Shown piece by piece: positions 17,043-25,777 of a DNA stretch of 53,861 nucleotides. The notes under the pieces are model-generated. The model did no database searches, was not told where the DNA came from, and saw only the letters and a list, made by a program, of their open reading frames with translations. A program made the position numbers and the translations under genes. This stretch comes from Methanosarcina sp. UBA5 (GTDB taxonomy: Archaea; Halobacteriota; Methanosarcinia; Methanosarcinales; Methanosarcinaceae), in NCBI RefSeq assembly GCF_002505485.1, contig NZ_DAVG01000113.1, positions 1,115-54,975 on the forward strand, given 5' to 3'. Each line of letters opens with the position of its first letter. Position 1 is the stretch's first letter.

Positions 17043-17438
17043 ATGCAAATTAAAGGAATAGCCCGTGATACCCTTAATTTTATCCTGGAGGCGAGTAAAT
17101 CCATGGCTCCTCAGGAATTTGCCGGACTGTTGCAGGAAAAAGACGGAATAATCACTGAAGTTCTGATATTACCTGGCACAGAATCCAGTGATTCGAATGC
17201 CGTTTTCAGGCTTTATATGATGCCGAACATTAAAGCAGCAGGCTCGGTCCACAGCCATCCGGGCCCGAATCGCAACCCCTCACAGGCTGACCTGCACCTC
17301 TTTTCGAAAACAGGCAACTGCCATATCATAGTGGGTCGCCCCTATAATAATCAAAGCTGGACATGTTATAATAGGGAAGGAAAAGTAATCGAGCTCCCCG
17401 TGCTTGATGTTGAATTTGAGGACTACGAAGAAATTTGA
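17043..17438 (+). CDS. JAMM/MPN+ metalloprotease, archaeal desampylase-like
   Basis: JAB1/MPN/Mov34 zinc peptidase domain of 131 residues. The full JAMM motif is present: E25 in PQEFAGLL, then HSHP with H70 and H72, S80 and D83 (H-x-H-x7-S-x2-D). Archaeal proteins of this kind remove SAMP/ubiquitin-like modifiers or act in sulfur-carrier metabolism. ATG 17043 has a weak AGAAG SD. There is no ubiquitin-like or E1-like gene beside it, so substrate is inferred only from the family. Confidence 0.85.
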   Translation: MQIKGIARDTLNFILEASKSMAPQEFAGLLQEKDGIITEVLILPGTESSDSNAVFRLYMMPNIKAAGSVHSHPGPNRNPSQADLHLFSKTGNCHIIVGRPYNNQSWTCYNREGKVIELPVLDVEFEDYEEI

Positions 17439-17990
17439 CTTAAGAACCAGCTCGGAAAAATTCTTCCCTCCAGAAAAAGTTTATCGCTGCCGGAAAGCGT
17501 TCATCCATTCAGAAGCACATTTCTACAAATTCGATCATTAACAAAAACGCAATACTGAGAAGCTGACAAGCAGTATCAAATAACCTACAGATAGCTAGCA
17601 AATAACCGATAGGGAGCCAGCAGATAGTCATCAAACAGTTATTAAATAATCAACAAATAGCTGCCAAATAGTCAATAAGTAGATACCAATAATCTCAAAT
17701 AACCGAGGCAAGCAAACAGCAAATAACCGGCAAAAGCTTTCAGGATATAAATATAAATAACTTTAGGTAGTTATTGTAATTTTTCGGCTGTTGGCCGGAT
17801 ACGAAACCCTACCTTCATTCTGCTAGTCTACCAAAAATGTTTTATTTACAGATACATATTATTTAGAGGATACATCTCTGTACTTAAGATATCCGAAGAG
17901 AAGCGATCTCTTGCTTCAGAGGCTGTGTCCGGGCAAACACTCTGGGACTAAGACCAGATGGCCTTCATATATCTGGAGGTAGTAATCCGA
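17439..17990. other. Intergenic with degenerate CAAATAACC-type repeats
   Basis: Between 17570 and 17740, short AATAACCG/AATAGC-type words recur irregularly every 15-25 bases. No terminal structure, constant spacer length or ORF, so it is not a CRISPR. The last 150 bases probably carry the promoter of the following small gene. Confidence 0.5.
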
Positions 17991-18164
17991 ATGCCTACAT
18001 GCCAAGATTGTAGATTTTATACGGCTATTGATGAGCTAAAAGGCGAATGTTTCAGCCTGGGTTTTGAAGTGCACGGTAAAACTGATTCCAAGAAATGCCC
18101 GGAACGGGCTTTCAGGCCAAACAAAGGCCCCAAATCTAGAAAATCCGGAGCACATAATTATTAA
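17991..18164 (+). CDS. Small four-Cys protein, possible Fe-S or zinc site
   Basis: 57-residue protein MPTCQDCRFYTAIDELKGEC, then FSLGFEVHG and KKCPERAF. The spacing CxxCRFY...GxC...V...CxxRAF resembles the small HiPIP-like subunits of glycyl-radical decarboxylases and benzylsuccinate synthase, but no such large subunit is nearby, so this is only a resemblance. The frame is open from ATG 17958, but GGAGGT at 17975-17980 points to ATG 17991. The basic tail (RPNKGPKSRKSG) is unusual. Confidence 0.7.
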   Translation: MPTCQDCRFYTAIDELKGECFSLGFEVHGKTDSKKCPERAFRPNKGPKSRKSGAHNY

Positions 18165-18299
18165 ACGTGAAAAATAAATGGCAGAAAAAGCTCAGAAGAA
18201 AGAAAGAGCTCAAAAAGAGGTTTAAAGTGTTAAAATGAATTGAAGCGAACCTCCAGCCCTGGCATAAATTCTGGTGTGCTTGAATAACTTCTTTTTTGC

Positions 18300-18491
18300 T
18301 TGCCAGAATCAAACGAGCTTAAAAGAGATCTCATTAAATTTTTTGTTTTGTATCTATTTTTACTCTCATATTCCACAGTGCCACTCATAGAAATTCACAT
18401 ATTTTATGTGATTTTTTCAATTATCCAAATTTTTGCTATAATCTGGCAGGCACGGAAAAAAATCTACTTGATAGTTTTTGATAGATTATAG
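18300..18491 (+). CDS. Possible small two-TM membrane protein
   Basis: 63 codons from TTG 18300: ten polar residues, then FFVLYLFLLSYSTVPL and a second hydrophobic segment (IFYVIFSIIQIFAIIW), closing with QARKKIYLIVFDRL. Two TM helices with a basic tail is sensible, but there is no SD and the DNA is AT-rich, which favours chance hydrophobic ORFs. Function unknown. Confidence 0.3.
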   Translation: MPESNELKRDLIKFFVLYLFLLSYSTVPLIEIHIFYVIFSIIQIFAIIWQARKKIYLIVFDRL

Positions 18492-18541
18492 CTACCGAAA
18501 ATAGGGAAAATATATGTACCTGCATTTGTAAACGCTTTCTT

Positions 18542-18641
18542 GAGCTCAACCGTTGACCCGCAACCGTTGCGCCGGTTGATCACGCCGGATAGGGTTTGGG
18601 ATTAAGGTTTTCAAACTCAAATGTTGCTAGGGGTTTTCGCT
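18542..18641 (-). repeat. Dispersed repeat, copy 2
   Basis: Inverted relative to copy 1 at 10497-10573. Shared blocks on the minus strand: GCGAAAACCCCTAGCA, CGGCGTGATCAACCGGCGCA, ACGGTTGCGG and GTCAACGGTT, ending AGCTC. It has a different filler between the CTAGCA block and the core. It follows the leftward gene ending at 18673, mirroring copy 1 behind pcc1. Confidence 0.7.
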
Positions 18642-18664
18642 CAAGCCTTTTTTGAAAAAGCTTG
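18642..18664 (-). terminator. Hairpin downstream of the leftward coiled-coil gene
   Basis: CAAGCCTTTTT and AAAAAGCTTG pair around a TGA loop, with one bulged base, 9 bases after the stop of the leftward gene at 18673. Same position relative to the repeat as the hairpin at 10474-10496. Confidence 0.45.
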
Positions 18665-18672
18665 TATTTTAG

Positions 18673-18915
18673 TTATTTACTTCTTTTAATTTCTTCCAGT
18701 ATGCTCTTCTGAATCTCTGCAATCTCTTTTAATGTTGAATTGATTTCTGTCATTAGTTCTGTTGTGTTTTTTGTTATCTGGGCTTCCGGAATTTCCGCAG
18801 CGGAGTTTTCGTTTTGCTCCAGTTCTTCCTTCTGGAGTTCCCGTAAGAGTTCTCCCATTGCTCCGAACTCACGGCTCTGGTCAGGGCTGGCTATTGTTTT
18901 CTCTTCCTGATTCAT
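18673..18915 (-). CDS. Small acidic coiled-coil protein, hypothetical
   Basis: About 80 residues from ATG 18915: MNQEEKTIASPDQ, an acidic stretch (LLRELQKEELEQNEN), then a heptad-like helix TELMTEINSTLKEIAEIQKS and ILEEIKRSK. The frame stays open upstream to 19062, but that part overlaps an AT-rich promoter-like ACATATAAAATAAAA and has no SD, so the ATG is preferred; no strong SD is seen there either. Predicted soluble coiled coil. No family recognised. Confidence 0.5.
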   Translation of the reverse strand: MNQEEKTIASPDQSREFGAMGELLRELQKEELEQNENSAAEIPEAQITKNTTELMTEINSTLKEIAEIQKSILEEIKRSK

Positions 18916-19075
18916 GACTCTAACAATGCTACAAAATGTAGAAATAATTTCCGATATGCTACGACATCTATTTTTATCCGGATCAAACAGTCCGAATTTC
19001 CGGTCTGGACTTGAAGTCTGGATAGAAAGTCTTATTTTTATTTTATATGTAAAAACTTCCAATAAATTAAATAGA

Positions 19076-19117
19076 ACGTGACTAAAAAAAGTCTTCGTTG
19101 GTTTTAGTAAGTCACGT
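19076..19117. promoter_or_regulatory. Long dyad with ACGTGACT arms
   Basis: ACGTGACT (19076-19083) and AGTCACGT (19110-19117) are exact inverted repeats, with AAAA and TTTT extending the arms inside and a loop containing TTCG. It lies upstream of the coiled-coil gene. It could be an operator or an RNA hairpin; the rest of 18916-19306 shows no gene. Confidence 0.45.
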
Positions 19118-19306
19118 ATAAATAGAACTATAGCATTATATCTTATGGGTAGTGGGGAAATAGTGCGTATGCAAGGGATCTCTCTAAATTGAATAAAAAC
19201 TCTTTCATGATCCCCACACCCTACAAACTATAAAATAGAAAACTTATTTGGAATCTCTCTATTCTTGTTCTATTTTTCAGTATTTTTCTGCGGGGTAGCT
19301 TACTTT

Positions 19307-19836
19307 TCAAAAGGTGGTTAACCAATTAGGAGCAAGGTCGCTGAGAATAAGAAGTACTACAAAAACCATTATAAGCAAAAGGAGTCAAAATATCGCCAGT
19401 AAGGATTTTCCATGCTCATGTTGTGTACAAACTTACCGCCCACAATATAGAGATAGAACTGGTAAATTCCGAAAACCCAGCCGACAAAAGGAATCCAGAT
19501 GAGTGATGAGGCAGCAGATGAGTAAAGTACTAATTTCGCAGTACCCTAATAAGTTTCCTTTCTTCCAACTGCTTTATAAATAATATAAAGTATTGTAGTG
19601 TCGACAAAAAGAGCAGTAATGCCTATAAAGGGTATCATAACCGCAATCATCGGTGCCGCATAAATGAATTTTCTAACCTCATCCGTTTCTGGAGTAAAAA
19701 TCAGGTGAATAAACACGCTTATGGACGCACTGACGGTCGCAAGAATGAAAGGCTCAAGGTATCCCCGGTCTTTGGCATTTCCCTGTAAAAATCCTATGGT
19801 TTTGCATAATCTCTTTCCAAGTATTGGCGTAGTGTA
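19307..19836 (-). pseudogene. Decayed Yip1-like multi-TM membrane protein
   Basis: Reading leftward, one frame gives LGKRLCKTIGFLQGNAKDRG, YLEPFILATVSASISVFIHL, then FIYAAPMIAVMIPFIGITAL and YIIYKAVGRKETY, followed by an in-frame TAG (19546-19548) and, in the same frame, GTAKLVLYSSAASSLIWIPF and VGWVFGIYQFYLYIVGGKF. The ending MVFVVLLILSDLAPNWLTTF is in a shifted frame, with a further TGA between. The TYxGTAK...YSSA...PFVGWVFGIYQ pattern is Yip1-type. There is no start codon upstream: an in-frame TAG at 19837-19839 precedes an AT-rich region. Truncation plus amber plus frameshifts make it a pseudogene. Confidence 0.75.
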
Positions 19837-19944
19837 CTATGAATAAAGATTTTTGTACTCACATATATCAAAACGTAAATTTATATTACAAAAAATGGGA
19901 TCGAAATCAATTAAAAGCTGGTCATAATGAATTTTATGCAAATT

Positions 19945-22900
19945 TTACAGAGTTAATTCTTTTTCTTCCACGCTTTTGAGTGCAATTTTACTCGGTTCAC
20001 CAAGCGAATCATGCAATAGCTTCAATTCTTCTTTAATGTTATAATATCTGTTATGTCTACCTTTTTCATAAGGCATGCTCTCTATTAATTCATCAATTTC
20101 TTTATCGTCCCAAGGTGTTTTCCAGTAAAATCCCATAACTAAGCAAGCCAACTTCTTCATTTCGATACGCCGATTTTTCTGTCTTGAACGAAATTGTTTT
20201 TTTATAAAATTTATAGATTGGATGTTAGGTTCCAAGAGTTTGTAAGCATCACGATTCATTAATGGTAACCGTGCGATCGCCCAATAAGCTAAATATTGGA
20301 CCTCTTCTACTTTTGAATCTCTCCAAATCTCAAACAAACGTGAAATAATGTTAGGTTCACTCTCAGGACTCCACGCATGCGTCGATCCTAACCACGCATA
20401 TGCCCAGCATGCTGGAAGATATAGATGTATATCATCAGAATAAAGAAGAAGAGACAATTTATCCCCTAAATCTTTCAGCTTATATTTTATATTCTCTAAT
20501 TTATCACCTGAAGTTTCGAATTTAGATCTTTTCCAAATATAGTAAAAACTGAAAGCGGCAACCATTGTTGCAAGCGCACCCTTTGCTTTCTCCAAAGTTT
20601 CCCCATCTTCTAATAAAGTGTTAATCTTCTCAAAGTTATCACTGCTTAATTTTAGTTCAGAAGTATTTTTAAATTCAACTTCTGAAGTAATTATAAGTGC
20701 ATTTGACAAACTCAGCAAATCTTCATAGGAGCTCAGATATACTTTTTGAACAACCTCTTTATATTCCTCGCCAAACTTGCCTTTATAAATCTGAAGTAGA
20801 ATTTCCTTAGGAGTTTCCCTTCGTGAAAGCCACTCAAATGATTCTTGCAATTTATTTGGGACAACTTTGACTTCGTCCAGAATGCATTGTCCAAGTAAAA
20901 CTAGAGGTGAAACTGAGTCTGATGGATCGTCTTTCTTAGCTATAAAAGTTGGCAAATTTTTACATTGGGTTATTAGCTGTTCAATCAGTGGTTGCGCTCT
21001 TCTGTCGGCTAAAACAGCAGTTAAAGGAATAACTTCTTTCCACTGCTGATTTTCTAGGTAAGGTTGCAAGATTTCAAGTATAGTATCAGTGTCTTTTCGA
21101 TCAGGATAATATCCATCAACTACTGCTCTAGCAGTTAAATATTCTTGAAATGTTAAATGTTGGAATTCATACATTGGATATAATGTTCCCTGTTCAATCT
21201 CATGTCCACTGAGAATCATGAGACTGCTTCGAAGCTCAACTCTTTTGATAAATTCTAATGCATTAATTCTTGTATAACCCAATATTTCTGGCATCTGTTT
21301 TCTAGCTATTTCTAGTAACTCCCTAAATCTTCTTGATGAAATTCTCTGCACACCTTCTTTCATCATTGAAAATGCTACGAAAGATAACTGTGGGATAGTC
21401 TCATCAGGATCAATAGGATCATGTCCTTCTACATTCCAGGTCATAAGTAGAACTTCTATTGCTTTTCCATACAAGACGCTTCTTTTAGTAGGAAGCTGAC
21501 CTACCCATCGATTAACTAAAAGGAGGGTTGTCAAGAGCAAGGGATTTTTTGCTAATTGGCGGACACGATCTGAATTACATATATTATTTGCTAACTTTTC
21601 CGAATCCAAAATTATTTCAGGTTTGTTTCCAACTACCTCTTTGTTCCATGCTACAGTTAATCTTTTAATATCATCATTGGTGAAGTCAGCGATTTTATAT
21701 TTTTTACAGTAATCGTTCAATGACCCACTAACTACTCTGAATCCAGCCTCACGAGATGTCACTACAATTCTTATATTAGGATAGACAGAAAGAAAATTCC
21801 GGAATTGTTTGACAAATGAGATACGAGAACCGTCATTAGATATTTCATCAAGCCCGTCTATTAAAAGAAGTGCATCTCCTTTTTGGAGTGAAGTATTCAC
21901 AATATATAAGAACTCGTTTTCAAGATCCTCTCGTTCAAATTTTTTAGGTATTGTACGAAGAATGTCACTTATTGAAGAATTTGCAAAGTCACCTAGTTGA
22001 CGACAACGAATAAAAATTGGAAGTAAGCTGTTCTCTGGGAGATCATCGTCAATTATTTCACGCCTATCAGGAAATGCGTAGGCAGTAGCTAATCTCTTTA
22101 AAAGAGTGGTTTTACCTCCGCCAGGTGCTGCTAAAATTGCAAGCCGGCGATTTTCTGAAAAAACTTTTCCTGCTGACTGAAGTTCTTTTTTTTCAACATT
22201 TTCTTTATATGATGTTCCAGAGTTTGGAGGATATTCTTCTTCCAAGCGCAATGGAATAAAGATGTTTTCAAGACGAAGTCTTCTTGATCCAACTTCTTGG
22301 TCTGCAGGAAGCCCTTCGAGAGTTATCTCACCGCATTCATTAGCCAAATATTCAAAGTATTTCGTTTTTGCCTCATTTATTCTAGCTTGTTCTCTTGTAG
22401 TCTGAAACTTTGGAGGTAGATATTTTAATAAATGTAACTTTCCTTTCAGCCTCTTATCCTTGTCAATTATCTCTTTAGCTAATTCCGAAGAGATGGATTC
22501 TCCACTTGCATGGATAAGAGCAAAATGCGTTCTTTCTCTATATTCTTCAAAATAAACAGCCCAGATCCAACCCATATCATGAACTGCTAAAAGTTCACAA
22601 TTTATCTCAGGATTTAGGTGATCTGAAAAATCTGATGCACAGCGACCTGCTCTCTCTATGGCTTTCTCTGGTGATACGATAATATTTCCTTTAATCAACT
22701 CTCTTATTATATCATTTTCTTCGAGAAGTATTAAGCGTTTAACTTCAAATTCATTTTCTTGTTCTATTGCACTTTCTGTAAATCCCCAAAGTGAAACAAA
22801 ATAACCAATTAAAGGAGTATTTGGATTTTTACGTTTCTCAGCATCGATAACTCCAACGAATTTATTTACGTTGTCTCCACCGACTTTATTTTTGACAGCT

Positions 22901-23025
22901 TTACATTCAGCAACAAAATGTCTACCTTCTAGTCTATGGGAGCCTTGGAGATCTATTTCTCTTCCTGTCTTATGGATATTATAGCGAATGCCTTCATATC
23001 CCAAAGAAGAAAATAAATCTCCCAT
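19945..23025 (-). CDS. Restriction-endonuclease-NACHT NTPase (STAND-type, putative defence)
   Basis: 1026-residue NLR-like protein. Residues 1-95 are an Mrr-like PD-(D/E)XK nuclease: GREIDLQG with D25, then FVAECKA with E40 and K42. Residues about 100-290 form a linker with a conserved GWIWAVYFEEYRERTHFALI region. The NACHT begins near 295: Walker A APGGGKTT (K305), Walker B LLLIDGLDE (D390, D393, E394), then VVTSREAGFR. The C-terminal half is helical, probably a HEAT-like sensor. Such nuclease-NACHT proteins fit the bacterial STAND/NACHT antiphage pattern, in which ligand sensing triggers nuclease oligomerisation. It stands alone. The reading frame stays protein-like for about 12 codons upstream of ATG 23025 (KVGDLFSRL), without a canonical start, so the true N-terminus is uncertain. 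Family firm; defence role inferred. Confidence 0.88.
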   Translation of the reverse strand: MGDLFSSLGYEGIRYNIHKTGREIDLQGSHRLEGRHFVAECKAVKNKVGGDNVNKFVGVIDAEKRKNPNTPLIGYFVSLWGFTESAIEQENEFEVKRLILLEENDIIRELIKGNIIVSPEKAIERAGRCASDFSDHLNPEINCELLAVHDMGWIWAVYFEEYRERTHFALIHASGESISSELAKEIIDKDKRLKGKLHLLKYLPPKFQTTREQARINEAKTKYFEYLANECGEITLEGLPADQEVGSRRLRLENIFIPLRLEEEYPPNSGTSYKENVEKKELQSAGKVFSENRRLAILAAPGGGKTTLLKRLATAYAFPDRREIIDDDLPENSLLPIFIRCRQLGDFANSSISDILRTIPKKFEREDLENEFLYIVNTSLQKGDALLLIDGLDEISNDGSRISFVKQFRNFLSVYPNIRIVVTSREAGFRVVSGSLNDYCKKYKIADFTNDDIKRLTVAWNKEVVGNKPEIILDSEKLANNICNSDRVRQLAKNPLLLTTLLLVNRWVGQLPTKRSVLYGKAIEVLLMTWNVEGHDPIDPDETIPQLSFVAFSMMKEGVQRISSRRFRELLEIARKQMPEILGYTRINALEFIKRVELRSSLMILSGHEIEQGTLYPMYEFQHLTFQEYLTARAVVDGYYPDRKDTDTILEILQPYLENQQWKEVIPLTAVLADRRAQPLIEQLITQCKNLPTFIAKKDDPSDSVSPLVLLGQCILDEVKVVPNKLQESFEWLSRRETPKEILLQIYKGKFGEEYKEVVQKVYLSSYEDLLSLSNALIITSEVEFKNTSELKLSSDNFEKINTLLEDGETLEKAKGALATMVAAFSFYYIWKRSKFETSGDKLENIKYKLKDLGDKLSLLLYSDDIHLYLPACWAYAWLGSTHAWSPESEPNIISRLFEIWRDSKVEEVQYLAYWAIARLPLMNRDAYKLLEPNIQSINFIKKQFRSRQKNRRIEMKKLACLVMGFYWKTPWDDKEIDELIESMPYEKGRHNRYYNIKEELKLLHDSLGEPSKIALKSVEEKELTL

Positions 23026-23265
23026 AAGTCTGCTGAATAGGTCACCTACTTTGTTGTTCTCGGACTCTAAAATTCTAATCGAGTGAAAAACTTTGCATAA
23101 TTAGCTCCCTTATTGATATTTTCAGTTTAGATGATTAAACTTATCAATATTTTCTAGACTTATAGTTTATTCAATATATATGATTATTGTTTTGCATATT
23201 TCGAAGAATAGTACGTGCATTGTTATAGAGCCCGACATTTAATTATGAGAATCTAATATCTTTTT

Positions 23266-23444
23266 GACTCTTCGCTGTTTTGTAAGGGCTGAGAATAATT
23301 CATTAGTTACACAGCTATCCAATTAAAATGAAAAACATTGAACTTGAATTTGATTTTCAATAATAGATGTTTTTAAATTTTGGACATGTTACTTCAATAT
23401 TTAGGAAATGAATATAAGTTACCCACTCGAAACAGCGAAGAGCC
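23266..23444. mobile_element. MITE-like element, 179 bp, with 8-bp target duplication
   Basis: Ends are inverted repeats: left GACTCTTCGCTGTTTTG (23266-23282), right, read inward, GGCTCTTCGCTGTTTCG (23428-23444), 15 of 17 identical with 13 in a row. ATCTTTTT flanks both sides exactly (23258-23265 and 23445-23452), a target-site duplication. The interior is AT-rich with no transposase ORF, so it is a non-autonomous element that would need a transposase elsewhere in the genome. It lies 240 bases upstream of the NACHT gene. The remaining bases of 23026-23896 show no gene. Confidence 0.8.
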
Positions 23445-23896
23445 ATCTTTTTAGAGTAATTACTTAAATTTTCTATCTCGCGTTTCTCAGCGGTACAAAA
23501 TTTATAGAAAAAGTAAAAATTAGAGGAATATTCAAAATCATGCGTAAACTCGTAATTTATTATGGCTCAAAAAGTGAATTTATAATATAAACTCGCTGCT
23601 ATTTTATCTACGCTATACACCAAATAAACCTTAATTGTTTCCATCCAAACCAAAAGACACCATTTAATAAAACAAAAACTTTATATGTAAATTTTACGTA
23701 CTTCTTCCAGACAGCATTGTACATAGATGGTCATCGTATTTTCCGTGGCGTAAAACAGCGGTGAAATACCTTAAAATCAATTTTTGGATTCTCAAAATAA
23801 TTTTAGTAGACAGTTTAAGAGTTTAAATTTATTTCAACTTCATCTTATTTCCTTTGAGATTTGTTTAATTTGTTAAAGTATTACCCTGAATTCGAG

Positions 23897-25777
23897 ATGA
23901 GTTTATTGACTGATAAAAAACTGTTAATGGGTAATGAAGCCATTGCACTTGGAGCTATAGAAGCCGGCGTCCAGGTGGTTACAGGATATCCCGGAACTCC
24001 CTCGACTGAAGCTCTGGAGACGATTGCCCGGTATGCAAACAGGTGCGGAATCTATACTGAGTGGTCAAGCAACGAAAAAGTTGCACTTGAAACAGCCGTC
24101 GGAGCAGCTTATTCCGGAGCAAAAGCGCTTGTAACCATGAAACAGGTAGGGTTAAACGTTGCATCCGACCCTCTTATGAGCCTTAGCTATATCGGGGTAA
24201 AAGGAGCTCTTGTCCTGCTCGTCGCCGACGATCCTGGGCCTCATTCTTCCCAGACTGAACAGGATACCCGAGCTTTCGGACACTTTGCAAATATTCCCGT
24301 CCTAGACCCTTCGACACCTCAGGAAGCCTACGAACTGACAAAACTGGCTTTTGAACTTTCAAATGAATTTGAAATTCCTGTTGTCCTGAGAACCACTACG
24401 CGGGTCTCCCACAGTTGCGGGGATGTTGAAGTTACGGTTGCAGAACCTTCTCCGGTTGAAGCCGTTGAGGAGGGTTTTGTAAAGGATAGGCGCTGGACTA
24501 TCTTTCCAAAGCTTACGGCCGAACGGCACCCCTGGCTCGAAAGCTTGCAGGGAAAGCTTTCCGAACGCTTTTCCGAGCTTTCTTTCAATTCGGTGTCTGG
24601 GTCAGGTAAAATAGGGATTATTGCTTCAGGCGTCTCAGCCCTTTATGTAAAGGAGGCTATAGAAACTGCTAGGGGTTTTAAAGAACTTTTTACACTCTTC
24701 AGGATCGGGACGGTGTATCCGTTTCCGGAAAAGGCAGCCCTTTCTTTTCTGAAAGGCATTGACCGGCTGATTGTGGCCGAAGAGCTTGACCCTTACCTTG
24801 AAGAACAGGTGCTCCAGCTTATAGGAAAAGCCCATCTGCCTATAGATGTTTACGGGAAGAAGAACGGCTTTTTCCCTGTGAGCGGGGAATATAATGTGGA
24901 TATTGTCATTGACAGCATCAACCGCTCACTTGCAGCGTGTGGGGAGAATTTGCGCCTTTCTCATGCTTCTTCTGCTGTCTCAAGAGAAAAGCTTCCTCCC
25001 CTTCCGATCCGGGCCCCCACCCTCTGTGCCGGCTGCATGCATAGAACTGTCTTTTATGCTTTCAAACAGGCTGCAAAACAGCTTAAAAAAGAAGCTCAAA
25101 CTGATACGATTTTCTCCGGGGATATTGGCTGTTATACACTTGGAAATGCCTATCCCCTTAACATGGTAGATACCTGTCTCTGCATGGGAGCCGGGATAAG
25201 CCTTGCAGGAGGGCTCTTCCGTACGAACCCAAAGACAAAACACGTAGCTTTCATCGGAGATTCGACTTTTTTCCACTCAGGCATTCCTGCAGTGGTAAAC
25301 GCTGTCTATAACGGAGCTGACATCACCCTTGCAGTCCTTGATAACCGCACAACTGCAATGACAGGGCACCAGCCACATCCCGGCGTAGGCGTGACCGTGC
25401 TCGGAAATGTTTCAAAAGCTATCGAGATTGCAGACGTAGTCCGGAGTTGCGGGGTTGAATCTATAAGGACAGTAAATACTGTAGATCCGGACAGCCTTGA
25501 GAGTTGCGTAAAAGCCGCAAAGGAAGCAATGAATTTTAAGGGACCGTCAGTTATAGTCTTTAAAGGAAAATGCGTAGGGATTACAAAACCTGATAAATAT
25601 TACAAAATAAAACCTGAAGCCTGCACAGGTTGTGGTTTATGTATAAAAGAGCTCGGCTGCCCTGCACTTACTCTTACTGTGGATAAGCCTGTTATACAGG
25701 ACAGTTGCAGCGGTTGCGGGCTCTGTGCGCAGATCTGCCCGTCGGAAGCTATCTGCATAGGAGGGGTAAAGCTGTGA
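23897..25777 (+). CDS. iorA: Indolepyruvate:ferredoxin oxidoreductase alpha subunit
   Basis: Large subunit of the TPP-dependent oxidoreductase that converts aryl pyruvates to aryl-CoA with ferredoxin, or runs in reverse for aromatic amino acid synthesis. Seen: LLMGNEAIALGAIEAGVQVV and TGYPGTPSTE (start of the pyrimidine domain), TPP-binding GDIGCYTLG and GDSTFFHSGIPAV, then two [4Fe-4S] motifs, CTGCGLC and CSGCGLC with CP partners, near the C-terminus. About 626 residues. The frame is open from TTG 23861, but ATG 23897 gives the family-typical start, though its SD is weak. The stop overlaps the iorB GTG start. Confidence 0.93.
   Translation: MSLLTDKKLLMGNEAIALGAIEAGVQVVTGYPGTPSTEALETIARYANRCGIYTEWSSNEKVALETAVGAAYSGAKALVTMKQVGLNVASDPLMSLSYIGVKGALVLLVADDPGPHSSQTEQDTRAFGHFANIPVLDPSTPQEAYELTKLAFELSNEFEIPVVLRTTTRVSHSCGDVEVTVAEPSPVEAVEEGFVKDRRWTIFPKLTAERHPWLESLQGKLSERFSELSFNSVSGSGKIGIIASGVSALYVKEAIETARGFKELFTLFRIGTVYPFPEKAALSFLKGIDRLIVAEELDPYLEEQVLQLIGKAHLPIDVYGKKNGFFPVSGEYNVDIVIDSINRSLAACGENLRLSHASSAVSREKLPPLPIRAPTLCAGCMHRTVFYAFKQAAKQLKKEAQTDTIFSGDIGCYTLGNAYPLNMVDTCLCMGAGISLAGGLFRTNPKTKHVAFIGDSTFFHSGIPAVVNAVYNGADITLAVLDNRTTAMTGHQPHPGVGVTVLGNVSKAIEIADVVRSCGVESIRTVNTVDPDSLESCVKAAKEAMNFKGPSVIVFKGKCVGITKPDKYYKIKPEACTGCGLCIKELGCPALTLTVDKPVIQDSCSGCGLCAQICPSEAICIGGVKL

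Noticed and set aside
17570..17740. CRISPR-like array
   Set aside because: Repeated words are short, irregularly spaced and degenerate; no constant repeat or spacer length.
19314..19502. 62-codon plus-strand ORF
   Set aside because: Antisense of the Yip1-like pseudogene, whose minus-strand frames have clear membrane-protein character.
23555..23590. Short ORF MRKLVIYYGSKSEFII
   Set aside because: Only 16 codons, no supporting context.
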